Origin: Proteiniclasticum ruminis
GTDB lineage: Bacteria > Bacillota > Clostridia > Clostridiales > Clostridiaceae
Assembly: GCF_900115135.1 (NCBI RefSeq)
Contig: NZ_FOVK01000001.1
Location: forward strand, 558,001 to 622,000
Direction of reading: 5' to 3'
DNA length: 64,000 bases
The translations under genes and the position numbers were made by a program. Positions 28,501-36,475 of this stretch are shown here, piece by piece; positions within the stretch are counted from its first letter, which is position 1; each line of letters opens with the position of its first letter. The notes under the pieces were generated by a model that ran no database searches, was not told the DNA's origin, and saw nothing but the letters and a program-made list of their open reading frames with translations.

Positions 28501-29125
28501 TTTCTCGTTCCAGGGGACCGATTCTCTCTTCATAGGTATTTAAAATATCCTGAACTCGAAGAAGGTTCTGCTCTGTATTCTCGAGCTTCTTCTCTGACTC
28601 TTCTTTTCTGCTCTTGTACTTCACTATACCTGCTGCTTCTTCAAGAAGAGCTCTTCGGTCATCCATTTTCCCACTTAGAATGGCTTCGATCTTTCCTTGC
28701 CCAATAAGAGAGTATCCCTCTTTACCAATTCCCGTATCCATGAAGAGTTCATGGATGTCTTTGAGCCTGCAGGTGGTATTATTGATCAAATACTCACTTT
28801 CACCGGATCGGAAGAGTTTTCTTGTGACACTGACTTCAGAGAAAGGAATGGGCAGCTTTCGCTCACTATTGTCAAGAAGCAGTGTGACTTCTGCAAATCC
28901 AAGTGGTTTTCTGAAGTCTGTGCCCGCAAAAATTACATCCTCCATTTTACCGCCGCGAAGCGACTTCACTTTCTGCTCACCAAGCACCCATCTGACAGCG
29001 TCAGAAATATTTGATTTTCCTGAACCATTCGGTCCCACTACGGCAGTAATCCCGTTATTGAAGTTGAGGAGTGTTCGGTCTGCAAAAGACTTGAATCCCC
29101 GGATTTCTATAGACTTTAAATACAC
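25559..29125 (-). CDS. smc: Chromosome partition protein SMC
   Basis: The ATPase of the SMC-ScpAB complex that organises and separates the chromosome. The 1188-residue chain shows Walker A GPNGSGKS at 31-38, long coiled coils (about 170-500 and 670-1000), a hinge around 510-660 with glycine-rich segments, and the C-terminal signature LMSGGEKVLSAIAL followed by the Walker B CILDEIEAALDD. It starts with GTG at 29125 after AAAGGAG and overlaps the radical SAM gene by 10 bp. Confidence 0.97.
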   Translation of the reverse strand: MYLKSIEIRGFKSFADRTLLNFNNGITAVVGPNGSGKSNISDAVRWVLGEQKVKSLRGGKMEDVIFAGTDFRKPLGFAEVTLLLDNSERKLPIPFSEVSVTRKLFRSGESEYLINNTTCRLKDIHELFMDTGIGKEGYSLIGQGKIEAILSGKMDDRRALLEEAAGIVKYKSRKEESEKKLENTEQNLLRVQDILNTYEERIGPLEREKVKAEKFLVLSKEQRSIQISLILSDLEEFESEKKVLEERSLLAEKNFTEISRKREEAVEKQNVLESSMDEKKALETEKKEVFYQKREEMDSAENEISLLSQRIQDKKSLLMKNERAIELAKERIALETAQMEELLQALDGSKNLKEEVRLRLDEQQRKIRVLEESLKLSEDAQRGLREEEEDAEEKIRTLQEESKEQYRQRDMLQGRIEHTESVMESYEASKVMNEMAKTETEAEIFELKQKIELYEKDLIARKDDTMKVAEEMTKLESVIKNMEYELKGQESQMNLLKNLEEHYEGYTKSVKSLMTFLKGSSHRLVSKVHLVGEVIKPKDGYAQALEVALGSQVNNIITPTDQDAKVLIDLLRAKSFGRATFFPLNVIKGTKAKEPALKKGKLLGNLLDLVEFDAGFMGIAANLLGRIFVARNMEEALASAKEMGYTHRIVTLEGDIINAGGSMTGGSIYKKSSGIFSRKKDLEDLLASNSELKEKRLEELAEKQGLEKIYQEKLKAEREASYVIQDHQMEKTKLQERREGFVKDLNRLAGILKEAERSLLSQKDELVLLDGELERIEGKIQEHLTQRLKSKDYLKELKDKRTKEYSEYDLLKQEVMEASVQEATLIEAYKGKREAIDKLRVSLETLESSKSELEKENGGLLIEIEEGLNTVTLLEKTVEALKGELQCMEKILDEMAMEEIRDKAEMKDLSATVRTLDEEYHVIDKELFKVKDALEKLEKENQNLLNKINDELNLTLAEAKEERIPMEDKDLFRKRMNTLRKEISSLGHVNVAAIEEFREVSEHSTFLSSQKEDLEKAKLELKEIIMDMTLRMRTLFTENFKVMNENFNDTFRRLFQGGNAKLILGDGDILEAPIEISVQPPGKKLQNITLMSGGEKVLSAIALTFAILRMKPTPFCILDEIEAALDDANVYRFAEFLSEFARETQFILITHRKGTMESADALYGVTMEEKGISKIVSMDLSAARRENG

Positions 29126-30144
29126 GTGCTACACTCCTTTCCAAGCTGTCTGATTTGTATGATGTCTTCGACTTTATCAGGAACTATGGTCACTTTCACA
29201 TTTTTCTTTTCCTGAACCACTCTGAAATACTTCTTTTTTCCAGCATATAACTTTGACAGATCCCGCTCGCCTATGGTGACTTCCAAGGACTCCTCCGGCA
29301 CCTCTAGGATTCTTTTCATGAGAAGATACGATTCACAGAGTTCTCTAAAGGCAGGGTGGAAAGGTCCTGCAAGGATTTCGCCTCCCTCATTGATCTCCTC
29401 TGTAGTCTGAAGCCCTGCACGAATCACAAGGACATTCTCTTCTTTGCACCTCTTCATCATCAGTGCTGCAGTTTCCACTGCCTCTTCCAGCGTATAGGGT
29501 ACATAGAGGCCTTGGTTGTAGAGTTCTGCCATCTCTGTATCCTTCAGAACCAGCGCAGGATAAATGCGCATCAGATCAGGCTTCAGCAAAAGAACCTCCT
29601 CCAATGATCTAATATCCTTTTCTTTTGAGTCAGAAGGCAAACCCAACATGAGCTGATGCCCCAGGATCATCCCAAACTTTTTCACAAGTTCTGATGCTAG
29701 TTTCACACTTTTTTTGGGGTAGGATCTATTAGAGGCAAGAAGCACCTCTTCATCCATGGACTGGATTCCAAGTTCCACAACATCCACCGTATAACTGGCG
29801 AGATGCTTCATTGTCGCAAGATCAATATAGTCCGGTCTGGTGGACAATCTGATTTTATCCACCTTGCCACACATCTTAGCATTTTTTGCCGCTTCAAGAA
29901 GCTCCTGCTGTTTTCGGAGATCAATGGCAGTAAATGTACCACCGAAAAAAGAAACCTCAACAGTCGTTTGATCCCTGTCTATGGTTTCCAGATAAGCATC
30001 TATCGTCTCTTCAACATATTTACCAGTAATTTTATTGTAGTCTTCTCTCAGCTGACCTGTAATTTTTGCCTGATTACAGAAAATGCAATCATGAGGACAT
30101 CCCACATGAGGAATAAAAATCGGAATGATTCGATGTCTATTCAT
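29116..30144 (-). CDS. Radical SAM protein, Elp3-like, in the rnc-smc operon
   Basis: A 342-residue radical SAM protein with the cluster motif CPHDCIFC (Cys16, 20, 23), followed by SFFGGTFTAID and LSTRPDYID, as in the radical SAM half of the Elp3/YhcC group. There is no acetyltransferase domain, so tRNA-uridine modification as by full Elp3 cannot be assumed. Homologues sit between rnc and smc in many Clostridia. The ATG at 30144 overlaps the rnc stop by 8 bp and has GAGGAAA; an earlier ATG, seven codons upstream, has a poor site. The reaction is unknown. Confidence 0.85.
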   Translation of the reverse strand: MNRHRIIPIFIPHVGCPHDCIFCNQAKITGQLREDYNKITGKYVEETIDAYLETIDRDQTTVEVSFFGGTFTAIDLRKQQELLEAAKNAKMCGKVDKIRLSTRPDYIDLATMKHLASYTVDVVELGIQSMDEEVLLASNRSYPKKSVKLASELVKKFGMILGHQLMLGLPSDSKEKDIRSLEEVLLLKPDLMRIYPALVLKDTEMAELYNQGLYVPYTLEEAVETAALMMKRCKEENVLVIRAGLQTTEEINEGGEILAGPFHPAFRELCESYLLMKRILEVPEESLEVTIGERDLSKLYAGKKKYFRVVQEKKNVKVTIVPDKVEDIIQIRQLGKECSTCI

Positions 30145-30826
30145 GGCTTTCCTCAGCACGTACATATTTCTTCAGTGCATCTTTAGCTGCCAACTGTTCG
30201 GATTCCTTCTTGGAATACCCTTCACCTTTTCCCATGGTGATGCTGTCAATGACAACTTTTGAATAGAACTTTCTGCGGTGTGGAGGTCCCTCATAGCGAA
30301 TCAGCTCATATTTGATCTCAATTTCTCCATTCTCCTGCAATATTTCCTGAAGACTCGTTTTGTAATCCAGAACAATCTCATTCTTGTTGGCTAAATCAAC
30401 AATCTCCATGAAGTGTCTAAGCACAAAACTTTTCGCCTCATCCATCCCCTGATCCAGATAGACCGCAGCTATCACTGCTTCTACTGCATCCGCAAGGAGC
30501 GCTGCCCGTTCTCTGCCTCCGGTGATCTCCTCACCTTTACTCATCCTGATATGCTCGCCTAAATGCCATTTTACAGCAACTAAATGAAGTGAGGCTTCAC
30601 AAACGATCAGAGCCCGGAGCTTGGTCAGCTCTCCTTCGGTTTTGTCCGTAAAGTTTTTATAGATATACTCTGTGATGGCGAGCTGTAGCACTGCATCTCC
30701 TAGAAATTCCAATTTTTCATTATACTGCATATTTTTATGTTGATTGGCATAGGATGAATGCGTCAAAGCTGTTTCCAACAGATCCTTCTTGTGGAAAAAC
30801 ACACCAATTCTCTTCTCAAATTCCAT
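30137..30826 (-). CDS. rnc: Ribonuclease III
   Basis: RNase III cleaves double-stranded RNA, including rRNA precursors. The 229-residue protein has the catalytic signature NEKLEFLGDAVLQL near residue 36, the second acidic cluster ALLADAVEAVIAA, and a C-terminal dsRNA-binding domain ending GKGEGYSKKESEQLAAKDAL. It starts the rnc-radical SAM-smc-ftsY run. Confidence 0.97.
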   Translation of the reverse strand: MEFEKRIGVFFHKKDLLETALTHSSYANQHKNMQYNEKLEFLGDAVLQLAITEYIYKNFTDKTEGELTKLRALIVCEASLHLVAVKWHLGEHIRMSKGEEITGGRERAALLADAVEAVIAAVYLDQGMDEAKSFVLRHFMEIVDLANKNEIVLDYKTSLQEILQENGEIEIKYELIRYEGPPHRRKFYSKVVIDSITMGKGEGYSKKESEQLAAKDALKKYVRAEESHE

Positions 30827-30905
30827 CTCAAACTCCTTTTATAGAAGTTCATTCGTCAAGCTTCATAAAGCCTCACGAATAAACTTGTAATCCATATTAT
30901 TATAC

Positions 30906-30951
30906 AAAAAAATTAAAGTCCCGTATATAGGCGAAGCCTCTATACAGGACT
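30906..30951 (-). terminator. Terminator of acpP
   Basis: A long stem (AGTCCTGTATAGAGGC with a TTCG tetraloop, wobble pairs included) followed by TTTAATTTTTTT on the minus strand, directly after the acpP stop codon. Confidence 0.85.
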
Positions 30952-30966
30952 CGGTAAACAGGATGA

Positions 30967-31200
30967 TTAGTCTTCACCGACTACTGTAGTGAGATAGTTT
31001 ACAACGTCTCCAACAGTCTTTGCCTGTTCCGCCTCATCATCAGAAATTTCAATGTCAAACTCTTCTTCAAGAGCCATCACGATCTCAACGATATCCAGGG
31101 AGTCTGCGCCAAGATCCTCAAATGTTGCTTCCATAGTTACTTCATTTTCATCAACACTTAGTTTATCCACAACGATTGCTTTAAGCTTTTCAAAAATCAT
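30967..31200 (-). CDS. acpP: Acyl carrier protein
   Basis: The 77-residue carrier of growing acyl chains in fatty acid synthesis. The phosphopantetheine attachment serine is Ser34 in [12 protein letters not shown]. It follows plsX by 66 bp and is closed by a strong terminator. The fabD and fabG genes that stand between plsX and acpP in Bacillus are absent here. Confidence 0.97.
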   Translation of the reverse strand: MIFEKLKAIVVDKLSVDENEVTMEATFEDLGADSLDIVEIVMALEEEFDIEISDDEAEQAKTVGDVVNYLTTVVGED

Positions 31201-31266
31201 ATCAATTCACCTCCATCAATTTGTATAATAGTAGAAATGCACGCTCGATGCAACATAAAAAATGGA

Positions 31267-32253
31267 TTATTTCAGATTTCCCTTGAACTTTTCCAAGTAA
31301 TCTCTATCATAGAAGTTCTTCGCCTGCCTGATGGCATTCTTGAAAGCCCTTGCATCTGAAGTGCCATGAGCCTTGATCACAATCCCGTCAACACCTAAAA
31401 GACTTGCTCCGCCTTCTTCTTTGTAATCATTCTTCCGCATGAATTCTTTCAAGCTGGGTTTCACGAGAGCTCCTCCAATTTTTCCTCTGGTTGTGCTCAT
31501 CATGGCGCCTTTAATCATGGACATGAGGTTTTTCACAACACCCTCATACATTTTCAGAACAACATTTCCTGTGAATCCGTCGCAGACAAGAATCTCAACA
31601 TCACCATCTGTAATCTCTCTTGGTTCTACGTTGCCAACGAAATGAATCCCTTCTTCCGCCTTCAGGAGCTGATAAGCAGCTTTTGTCAGTTCATTTCCCT
31701 TCTCTTCCTCTCCACCGATGTTGATCAGACCCACCTTTGGATTCTTGATCCCTTTCAGAGATTCAAAGTACGCCGTTCCCATCTTTGCAAATTCCACCAG
31801 ATTTGAAGGCTTCACTTCAGCATTGGCTCCCAGATCAATAACCATGAACGGACCATTTTTACCAGGCATCAGAGCAGCAAGTGCAGCACGATCCACTCCT
31901 TTGATTCTTCCAATGACCAGGAGGCCACCAGCCAGAATAGCCCCTGTAGAACCAGCTGAAACTACCGCATCTGCTTTTCCCTCTTTTACAAGATCCATGG
32001 CTCTTCGGAGAGAGGAATCTTTTTTTCGTCGGATACCAAGTACAGGCGATTCATTCAGTGTGATTACTTCTCTGGCATCCAGAATTTCAATCTTCTCTGG
32101 GTCATACTCGTATTTCTTAAGTTCTTCTTCAAGCACTTCCTTAGGACCTGTCAGAATTATGCTGACACCATACTCCTTTACTGCTTCCACCGCTCCCTTA
32201 ACAGGCTCCTGTGGTGCAAAATCTCCACCCATTCCATCTAAAGCAATAATCAA
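31267..32253 (-). CDS. plsX: Phosphate acyltransferase PlsX
   Basis: PlsX converts acyl-ACP to acyl-phosphate, the donor for PlsY in phosphatidic acid synthesis. The 328-residue product begins with the family motif [13 protein letters not shown] and has [11 protein letters not shown] and the C-terminal [16 protein letters not shown]. The start is TTG at 32253, eight bases after AAGGAG; the longer frame has no site. A palindrome and a TATAAT lie just upstream, consistent with control of lipid genes. Confidence 0.95.
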   Translation of the reverse strand: MIIALDGMGGDFAPQEPVKGAVEAVKEYGVSIILTGPKEVLEEELKKYEYDPEKIEILDAREVITLNESPVLGIRRKKDSSLRRAMDLVKEGKADAVVSAGSTGAILAGGLLVIGRIKGVDRAALAALMPGKNGPFMVIDLGANAEVKPSNLVEFAKMGTAYFESLKGIKNPKVGLINIGGEEEKGNELTKAAYQLLKAEEGIHFVGNVEPREITDGDVEILVCDGFTGNVVLKMYEGVVKNLMSMIKGAMMSTTRGKIGGALVKPSLKEFMRKNDYKEEGGASLLGVDGIVIKAHGTSDARAFKNAIRQAKNFYDRDYLEKFKGNLK

Positions 32254-32271
32254 ACAAACCACTCCTTCGAT

Positions 32272-32289
32272 TACTGGTATCACCCAGTA
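32272..32289. promoter_or_regulatory. Palindrome upstream of plsX
   Basis: TACTGG, 6 bp, CCAGTA lies between the candidate plsX -10 and the start codon. It is placed like an operator. It does not match the FapR or FabT sites I know, so the binding protein is open. Confidence 0.4.
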
Positions 32290-32296
32290 TTACAGT

Positions 32297-32302
32297 ATTA
32301 TA
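32297..32302 (-). promoter_or_regulatory. Candidate -10 box for plsX
   Basis: TATAAT on the minus strand, 44 bp before the plsX start; a possible -35 (CTGACT) lies 18 bp upstream. Confidence 0.45.
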
Positions 32303-32400
32303 CTTTTATCTTACTATTCTAGTCAGTATACTGAATCATAACAGCATTCTCTTAAGAAAAATTTAAACTCTTTGAGAATCAAAATGCTAAAAAAGCAAGA

Positions 32401-32432
32401 ATACCCGTCTTCTTCAAAAAGAAAACGGGTAT
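32401..32432 (-). other. Second hairpin after rpmF
   Basis: ATACCCGT/ACGGGTAT with flanking complementary purine and pyrimidine runs forms a long stem after the rpmF terminator, followed on the minus strand by TTCTTGCTTTTTT. It may be a backup terminator. Confidence 0.45.
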
Positions 32433-32433
32433 A

Positions 32434-32459
32434 AAAAAAGGAAAGTCAAAGACTTTCCT
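32434..32459 (-). terminator. Terminator of rpmF
   Basis: GGAAAGTC, a TTT loop, GACTTTCC and seven T residues on the minus strand; the stem overlaps the rpmF stop codon. Confidence 0.85.
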
Positions 32460-32643
32460 ATTCAACTTCAGTTGCCACAACTTCCTTACCGTTGTAGTAT
32501 CCGCAATGCTTGCAGACTCTGTGTCCAAGTTTCATTTCATGACACTGTGGACATTCAACAATACCAGGTGCACCTACTTTGAATGTTGACGCTCTTCTAC
32601 GGTCTCTTCTACCTTTAGAAAATTTTCTAGCTGGATTTGCCAT
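32458..32643 (-). CDS. rpmF: Large ribosomal subunit protein L32, zinc-binding form
   Basis: The 61-residue L32 begins [19 protein letters not shown] and has four zinc-ligand cysteines (31, 34, 44, 47, in CPQC and CKHC). It lies 2 bp after the DUF177 gene, the classic yceD-rpmF pair. Confidence 0.97.
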   Translation of the reverse strand: MANPARKFSKGRRDRRRASTFKVGAPGIVECPQCHEMKLGHRVCKHCGYYNGKEVVATEVE

Positions 32644-32645
32644 TA

Positions 32646-33143
32646 TTACACCTCCTTAAACATGTCCTTGAGGGCTGATAATCGAGGATCCACCTCTTCA
32701 TGGGTACAGTTGCACTGACCCTCATTCAGGTTTTTTCCGCAATCCTGGCAGAGTCCTTTACAGTCTTCCTTACATAGAACTTTTAAAGGCAATGCCAAAT
32801 AGATGTTATTCATGACAACATCTCTTATATCGAGAGCATCTCCTTCCTCTAAGGTGATGACGCTCTCGTCTTCTTGTTCATCTTTAGAAACTTTTTCATC
32901 CACCATAAGGTCCAAGTCCACCTCAAAAGGTTCGAGGCATCTGGAACAGACATGCCTAAGACGTGTTGATACAGACAGCTTAAGTTCTGCAACACCCTGT
33001 AGTACATTTACTTTCCCTTTGATCTGGATGGGTTTCAGAATTTCAATGGTCTCGTTGTTATAAACAAGATTCTCTTTGTGGTAGGCAAAATCGATATCCT
33101 TGCTTATGGATTTTACGCTTGAATCCTGCAGTATTATTTCCAT
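32646..33143 (-). CDS. DUF177 (YceD) protein, cysteine-rich
   Basis: A 165-residue member of the DUF177/YceD family, which is almost always encoded before rpmF and is linked to 23S rRNA accumulation in bacteria and plants. It has [10 protein letters not shown] near residue 58 and a C-terminal cysteine cluster ([13 protein letters not shown] and CNC), suggesting a metal site. I chose ATG at 33143, eight bases after GGAG, over upstream ATG and GTG options. It has a strong promoter of its own. Confidence 0.92.
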   Translation of the reverse strand: MEIILQDSSVKSISKDIDFAYHKENLVYNNETIEILKPIQIKGKVNVLQGVAELKLSVSTRLRHVCSRCLEPFEVDLDLMVDEKVSKDEQEDESVITLEEGDALDIRDVVMNNIYLALPLKVLCKEDCKGLCQDCGKNLNEGQCNCTHEEVDPRLSALKDMFKEV

Positions 33144-33217
33144 TTTGAATTCTCCTGTCATCCGCGCTTTACAGATGTTCATTTGTTCGAGTTATACTTC
33201 TCAAGCAAACACATATT

Positions 33218-33246
33218 ATTATATAAATTCAAATTTCAAAAGTCAA
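33218..33246 (-). promoter_or_regulatory. Promoter of DUF177-rpmF
   Basis: TTGACT, 17 bp, TATAAT on the minus strand, about 75 bp before the DUF177 ATG. Confidence 0.75.
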
Positions 33247-33301
33247 GGTTTTTCTCAACTCACCCCGACAGATGACCTTTGATTTCTCAAGTATACGATA
33301 A

Positions 33302-33985
33302 TTATTTCAAGAAGTAAACAGCTCCATCTCGGGTTCTGTCCAAAAAACCATATTCTATGAGATATCTTCGTAGGAGAACATGGTCCTCATAGACTCTCGA
33401 AAGAATCCTGTTCACCTCTTTTTCAGAGTATGTCGCCCCTTCTTTGAAATACGTACTGATTCTTCGAAGGACAATAATCTTCTTTTTCTCTCTGGCTGGA
33501 AATGATAAGAGAGCACCTTCATCGGTAAAATAAGTTTTTAGTATTTTTTCCTGTTCCTTCACATTTGTCTGGTAGCGGTCATCTAGCATTGTGGCGCCTT
33601 TATGAGGCATAACTTCATCTCCGTGCTTCAGCTGGAGCTTTTCCATGACTGTAAGGAACATTCTTGCCTGCTTCTCTTTTTCTCTCAGACGGAACCGATG
33701 GTTTCTCACCGTGCTTTGAGAAATACTCATCCTGGATGCAATCTCTTCATCTTTCAGCCCTGCATAAAGCATCGGAATCAGAGCTTCCTGAACTTCTGTA
33801 AGACCTGTTGCAGTCCTTGGAAGTTTCAGAATCTCTTCTACGATATCATGCTCATCTTTGTGTAGTTTAAAAGCCCATTCTGCAGTATAGAATTTCTCTC
33901 CGATGGGAAAGACCTGACCTTTGTGATATGTCTTATTGCAAAAACCACAGACCCATTCCGTTTCAGTTTCGATATCTTCAAACAT
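33302..33985 (-). CDS. DUF2087-type transcriptional regulator with LuxR-like helix-turn-helix
   Basis: A 227-residue protein in three parts: an N-terminal segment with a CGFC pair (13-16), possibly metal-binding; a LuxR/sigma-4-like helix-turn-helix near 65-98 (LKDEEIASRMSISQSTVRNH); and a C-terminal winged-helix-like domain of the DUF2087 type (IIVLRRISTYFKEGATYSE to VLLRRYLIEYGFLDRT). I recognise the domain but not the regulon. ATG 33985 has GGAG nine bases upstream. The gene has a near-perfect promoter and a 36 bp palindrome over the transcription start, suggesting autoregulation. It lies next to ackA but is separated by a terminator. Confidence 0.8.
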   Translation of the reverse strand: MFEDIETETEWVCGFCNKTYHKGQVFPIGEKFYTAEWAFKLHKDEHDIVEEILKLPRTATGLTEVQEALIPMLYAGLKDEEIASRMSISQSTVRNHRFRLREKEKQARMFLTVMEKLQLKHGDEVMPHKGATMLDDRYQTNVKEQEKILKTYFTDEGALLSFPAREKKKIIVLRRISTYFKEGATYSEKEVNRILSRVYEDHVLLRRYLIEYGFLDRTRDGAVYFLK

Positions 33986-34005
33986 ACTGATCATCTCCAT
34001 AACTT

Positions 34006-34041
34006 AATTCAAACAAATTTTACTTTTGTTTGCTTTGAATT
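34006..34041. promoter_or_regulatory. Operator-like palindrome of the DUF2087 regulator gene
   Basis: The outer arms AATTCAAA (34006-34013) and TTTGAATT (34034-34041) enclose inner arms CAAACAAA (34010-34017) and TTTGTTTG (34025-34032), with one extra base on the right. It is centred about 20 bp after the -10 box and covers the predicted transcription start. A further TTTGTTTG lies in the promoter spacer. Confidence 0.55.
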
Positions 34042-34043
34042 AG

Positions 34044-34072
34044 ATATTACATATTTTGTTTGTAAATGTCAA
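34044..34072 (-). promoter_or_regulatory. Promoter of the DUF2087 regulator gene
   Basis: Perfect TTGACA, 17 bp, TAATAT on the minus strand. Confidence 0.8.
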
Positions 34073-34074
34073 CA

Positions 34075-34105
34075 AAAATTAAAAGACGCAGGTAAATCCT
34101 GCGCC
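34075..34105 (-). terminator. Terminator of pta-ackA
   Basis: GGCGCAGG, a 5 nt loop and CCTGCGTC form an 8 bp stem with one wobble, followed by TTTTAATTTTT on the minus strand. Confidence 0.85.
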
Positions 34106-34119
34106 TTCTCATTCAGATC

Positions 34120-35313
34120 TTATTTCAACAGAGTCAGTGTATCTCTTGCAATCATCAGTTCCTCGTTGGTAGGAATTATAATAATCTTCACTTTAGAATC
34201 ATCTGTAGAGACAATTCTCTCCTGGCCTCTTACTTTGTTCTTTTCTTTGTCCATCTTGATCCCGAACCATTCCATGTCCGCTATGATTTCTTCTCTGGTT
34301 TCTGCCGCATTTTCACCAAGTCCTGCAGTGAAAATAATTGCATCAACACCATTCATTGCTGCCATGAAATACCCGATATATTTCTTTACTCTGTAATGGA
34401 ACACATCCAGAGCAAGCTTCGCTCTTTCATTGCCTTCAGCTGCTGCATCCTCAATATCTCTGAAATCGGAGGAAACGCCTGACAGACCTAAAACACCAGA
34501 TTTTTTGTTCATGATGTTATTCACTTCTTCATAGCTGTATCCCTTCACATCCATCAGATATGGAATGATGGCAGGGTCAATGTCTCCACATCTTGTTCCC
34601 ATTAGAAGTCCTTCCAGTGGGGTGAATCCCATGGAGGTATCCACAGAAATTCCGCCATTTACAGCAGCGACAGAAGATCCGTTTCCAAGATGGCATGTAA
34701 CAAGTTTCAGACCCTTGATATCCTCACCTAGGATTTCAGCGGCTCTCTGTGACACATACTTATGGCTGGTGCCATGGAAACCATACTTTCTGATGTGGTT
34801 CTCTTTGTACAGTTCATAAGGAAGACCGTATAAGAATGCTTTTTCTGGCATGGTCTGATGGAATGCTGTATCAAATACTGCTACCATTGGTGTATTAGGC
34901 ATCAGTTCCTTACAAGCATTGATACCAATGATGTTTGGTGGATTGTGAAGTGGTGCGAGCTGTGAGAACTCTTCCAGATCCTTCATCACTTCATCAGTGA
35001 TGATTACAGATGCGGAATACTTTTCTCCACCATGAACTACTCTATGTCCAACTGCACTGATTTCATCAGAAGATTTGATTACCCCCTGAACATCATCCAG
35101 CAAAGTATTGATCACATGAGAAATCGCTTCCTTATGGTTCTTCATTGGAACAGTCAGCACATACTTTTCCCGTCCATCCACTTTCTGGGTCAGCTTTGAT
35201 CCTTCAATGGCAATTCTCTCCACAAGGCCAGTAGCCAGAGAAGCTTCGTTCTCCATATTGATTAACTGGTACTTCAGTGATGAACTACCGCAATTGATTA
35301 CTAATACTTTCAT
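34120..35313 (-). CDS. ackA: Acetate kinase
   Basis: AckA makes ATP and acetate from acetyl phosphate and ADP, the energy-yielding step of acetate fermentation. The 397-residue protein has [10 protein letters not shown] at residues 7-16, VGHRVVHGG, the catalytic HLGNGSS and FTAGLGENA. It follows pta by 35 bp and ends with a terminator, so pta-ackA is a closed operon. Confidence 0.97.
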   Translation of the reverse strand: MKVLVINCGSSSLKYQLINMENEASLATGLVERIAIEGSKLTQKVDGREKYVLTVPMKNHKEAISHVINTLLDDVQGVIKSSDEISAVGHRVVHGGEKYSASVIITDEVMKDLEEFSQLAPLHNPPNIIGINACKELMPNTPMVAVFDTAFHQTMPEKAFLYGLPYELYKENHIRKYGFHGTSHKYVSQRAAEILGEDIKGLKLVTCHLGNGSSVAAVNGGISVDTSMGFTPLEGLLMGTRCGDIDPAIIPYLMDVKGYSYEEVNNIMNKKSGVLGLSGVSSDFRDIEDAAAEGNERAKLALDVFHYRVKKYIGYFMAAMNGVDAIIFTAGLGENAAETREEIIADMEWFGIKMDKEKNKVRGQERIVSTDDSKVKIIIIPTNEELMIARDTLTLLK

Positions 35314-35348
35314 CTAATTAACTCCATCCTTATCATCTTTTATTTTTA

Positions 35349-36347
35349 TTATTGATTTTGAGCCTGAACTGCAGTTATTGCAACGACATTCACAATGTCC
35401 TCTACACTGCACCCTCTGGAAAGGTCATTGATTGGCTTAGCAAATCCTTGGCAAATCGGTCCGATGGCATCGGCTCCCGCAATTCTCTCCACCAATTTGT
35501 ATCCGATATTTCCTGCCTGAAGATCCGGGAAAACCAGTACGTTAGCTTTACCAGCCACCGGTGATGCAGCCGCTTTCTTTTTCCCAACAGACTCAACAAT
35601 TGCCGCATCCAACTGAAGTTCTCCGTCAATGGAAAGGTCAGGTCTCAGTTCCTGGGCTTTCTTTGTTGCTTCCTGTACTTTGCTTACCAGTTCATGCTTT
35701 GCACTTCCGTAAGATGAAAAAGAAAGCATGGCAACTTTAGGCTCAAATTTCATAAGCTTTTTGGCTGATTCAGCAGTAGCTATTGCAATGGCTGCCAGTT
35801 CATCCGCGTTTGGATTAGGATTCACAGCACAGTCTGCAAAAAGCATCTGTCCATTTTCTCCATAGGTCTTATCTTTCAGAATCATGATAAAGAAAGAGGA
35901 TACAACGCTGATTCCAGGTGCTGTCTTGATGATCTGAAGGCCTGGTCTCAAAAGGTCTCCTGTGGTGTGGACCGCTCCAGATACCATACCATGTGCATCA
36001 TCATTTTTCACCATCATGGTTGCATAGTACATAGGATCAAGAATGATGTTCTCAGCCATGGTCTGTGTAACACCCTTCTTCTTTCTCAGTTCATAAAGCT
36101 CATTGGCATAGGCCTTAGTTCTCTCGGATGTCTGAGGATCTTCAATGGTGATGCCCTCAATATTCACGCCAAACTTCTTCGCATTTTCCTCAATTTCATT
36201 TCTGCTGCCCACAAGAATCACATCTGCAATCTTCTCATTGTGAAGGATTTCTGCAGCTTTCAGATTTCTCTCTTCATTCCCTTCTGGAAGTACAATCTTC
36301 TTCAAGTCACTTTTTGCAAGTTCCTTCATTTGGGATACAAAATCCAT
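35349..36347 (-). CDS. pta: Phosphate acetyltransferase
   Basis: Pta converts acetyl-CoA and phosphate to acetyl phosphate. The 332-residue length is that of the short, single-domain Pta; conserved segments include MVSGAVHTTGDLLRPGLQ, FADCAVNPNPNA and SFSSYGSAKH. It is first in pta-ackA and diverges from tmcAL, whose product also consumes acetate. Confidence 0.96.
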   Translation of the reverse strand: MDFVSQMKELAKSDLKKIVLPEGNEERNLKAAEILHNEKIADVILVGSRNEIEENAKKFGVNIEGITIEDPQTSERTKAYANELYELRKKKGVTQTMAENIILDPMYYATMMVKNDDAHGMVSGAVHTTGDLLRPGLQIIKTAPGISVVSSFFIMILKDKTYGENGQMLFADCAVNPNPNADELAAIAIATAESAKKLMKFEPKVAMLSFSSYGSAKHELVSKVQEATKKAQELRPDLSIDGELQLDAAIVESVGKKKAAASPVAGKANVLVFPDLQAGNIGYKLVERIAGADAIGPICQGFAKPINDLSRGCSVEDIVNVVAITAVQAQNQ

Positions 36348-36399
36348 AATAATCTCCTTTCAATTTATACATTACTTTTTAAACAACATACCTTATAAT

Positions 36400-36429
36400 A
36401 TAATACATCTTTTAAGGTATCCTTTTCAA
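36400..36429 (-). promoter_or_regulatory. Promoter of pta-ackA
   Basis: TTGAAA, 18 bp, TATTAT on the minus strand, about 50 bp before the pta start codon in the divergent region shared with tmcAL. Confidence 0.55.
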
Positions 36430-36475
36430 GGCAAACGACCTAAAATGAAGTAAAAATACAGTGAGGAGACAATCT

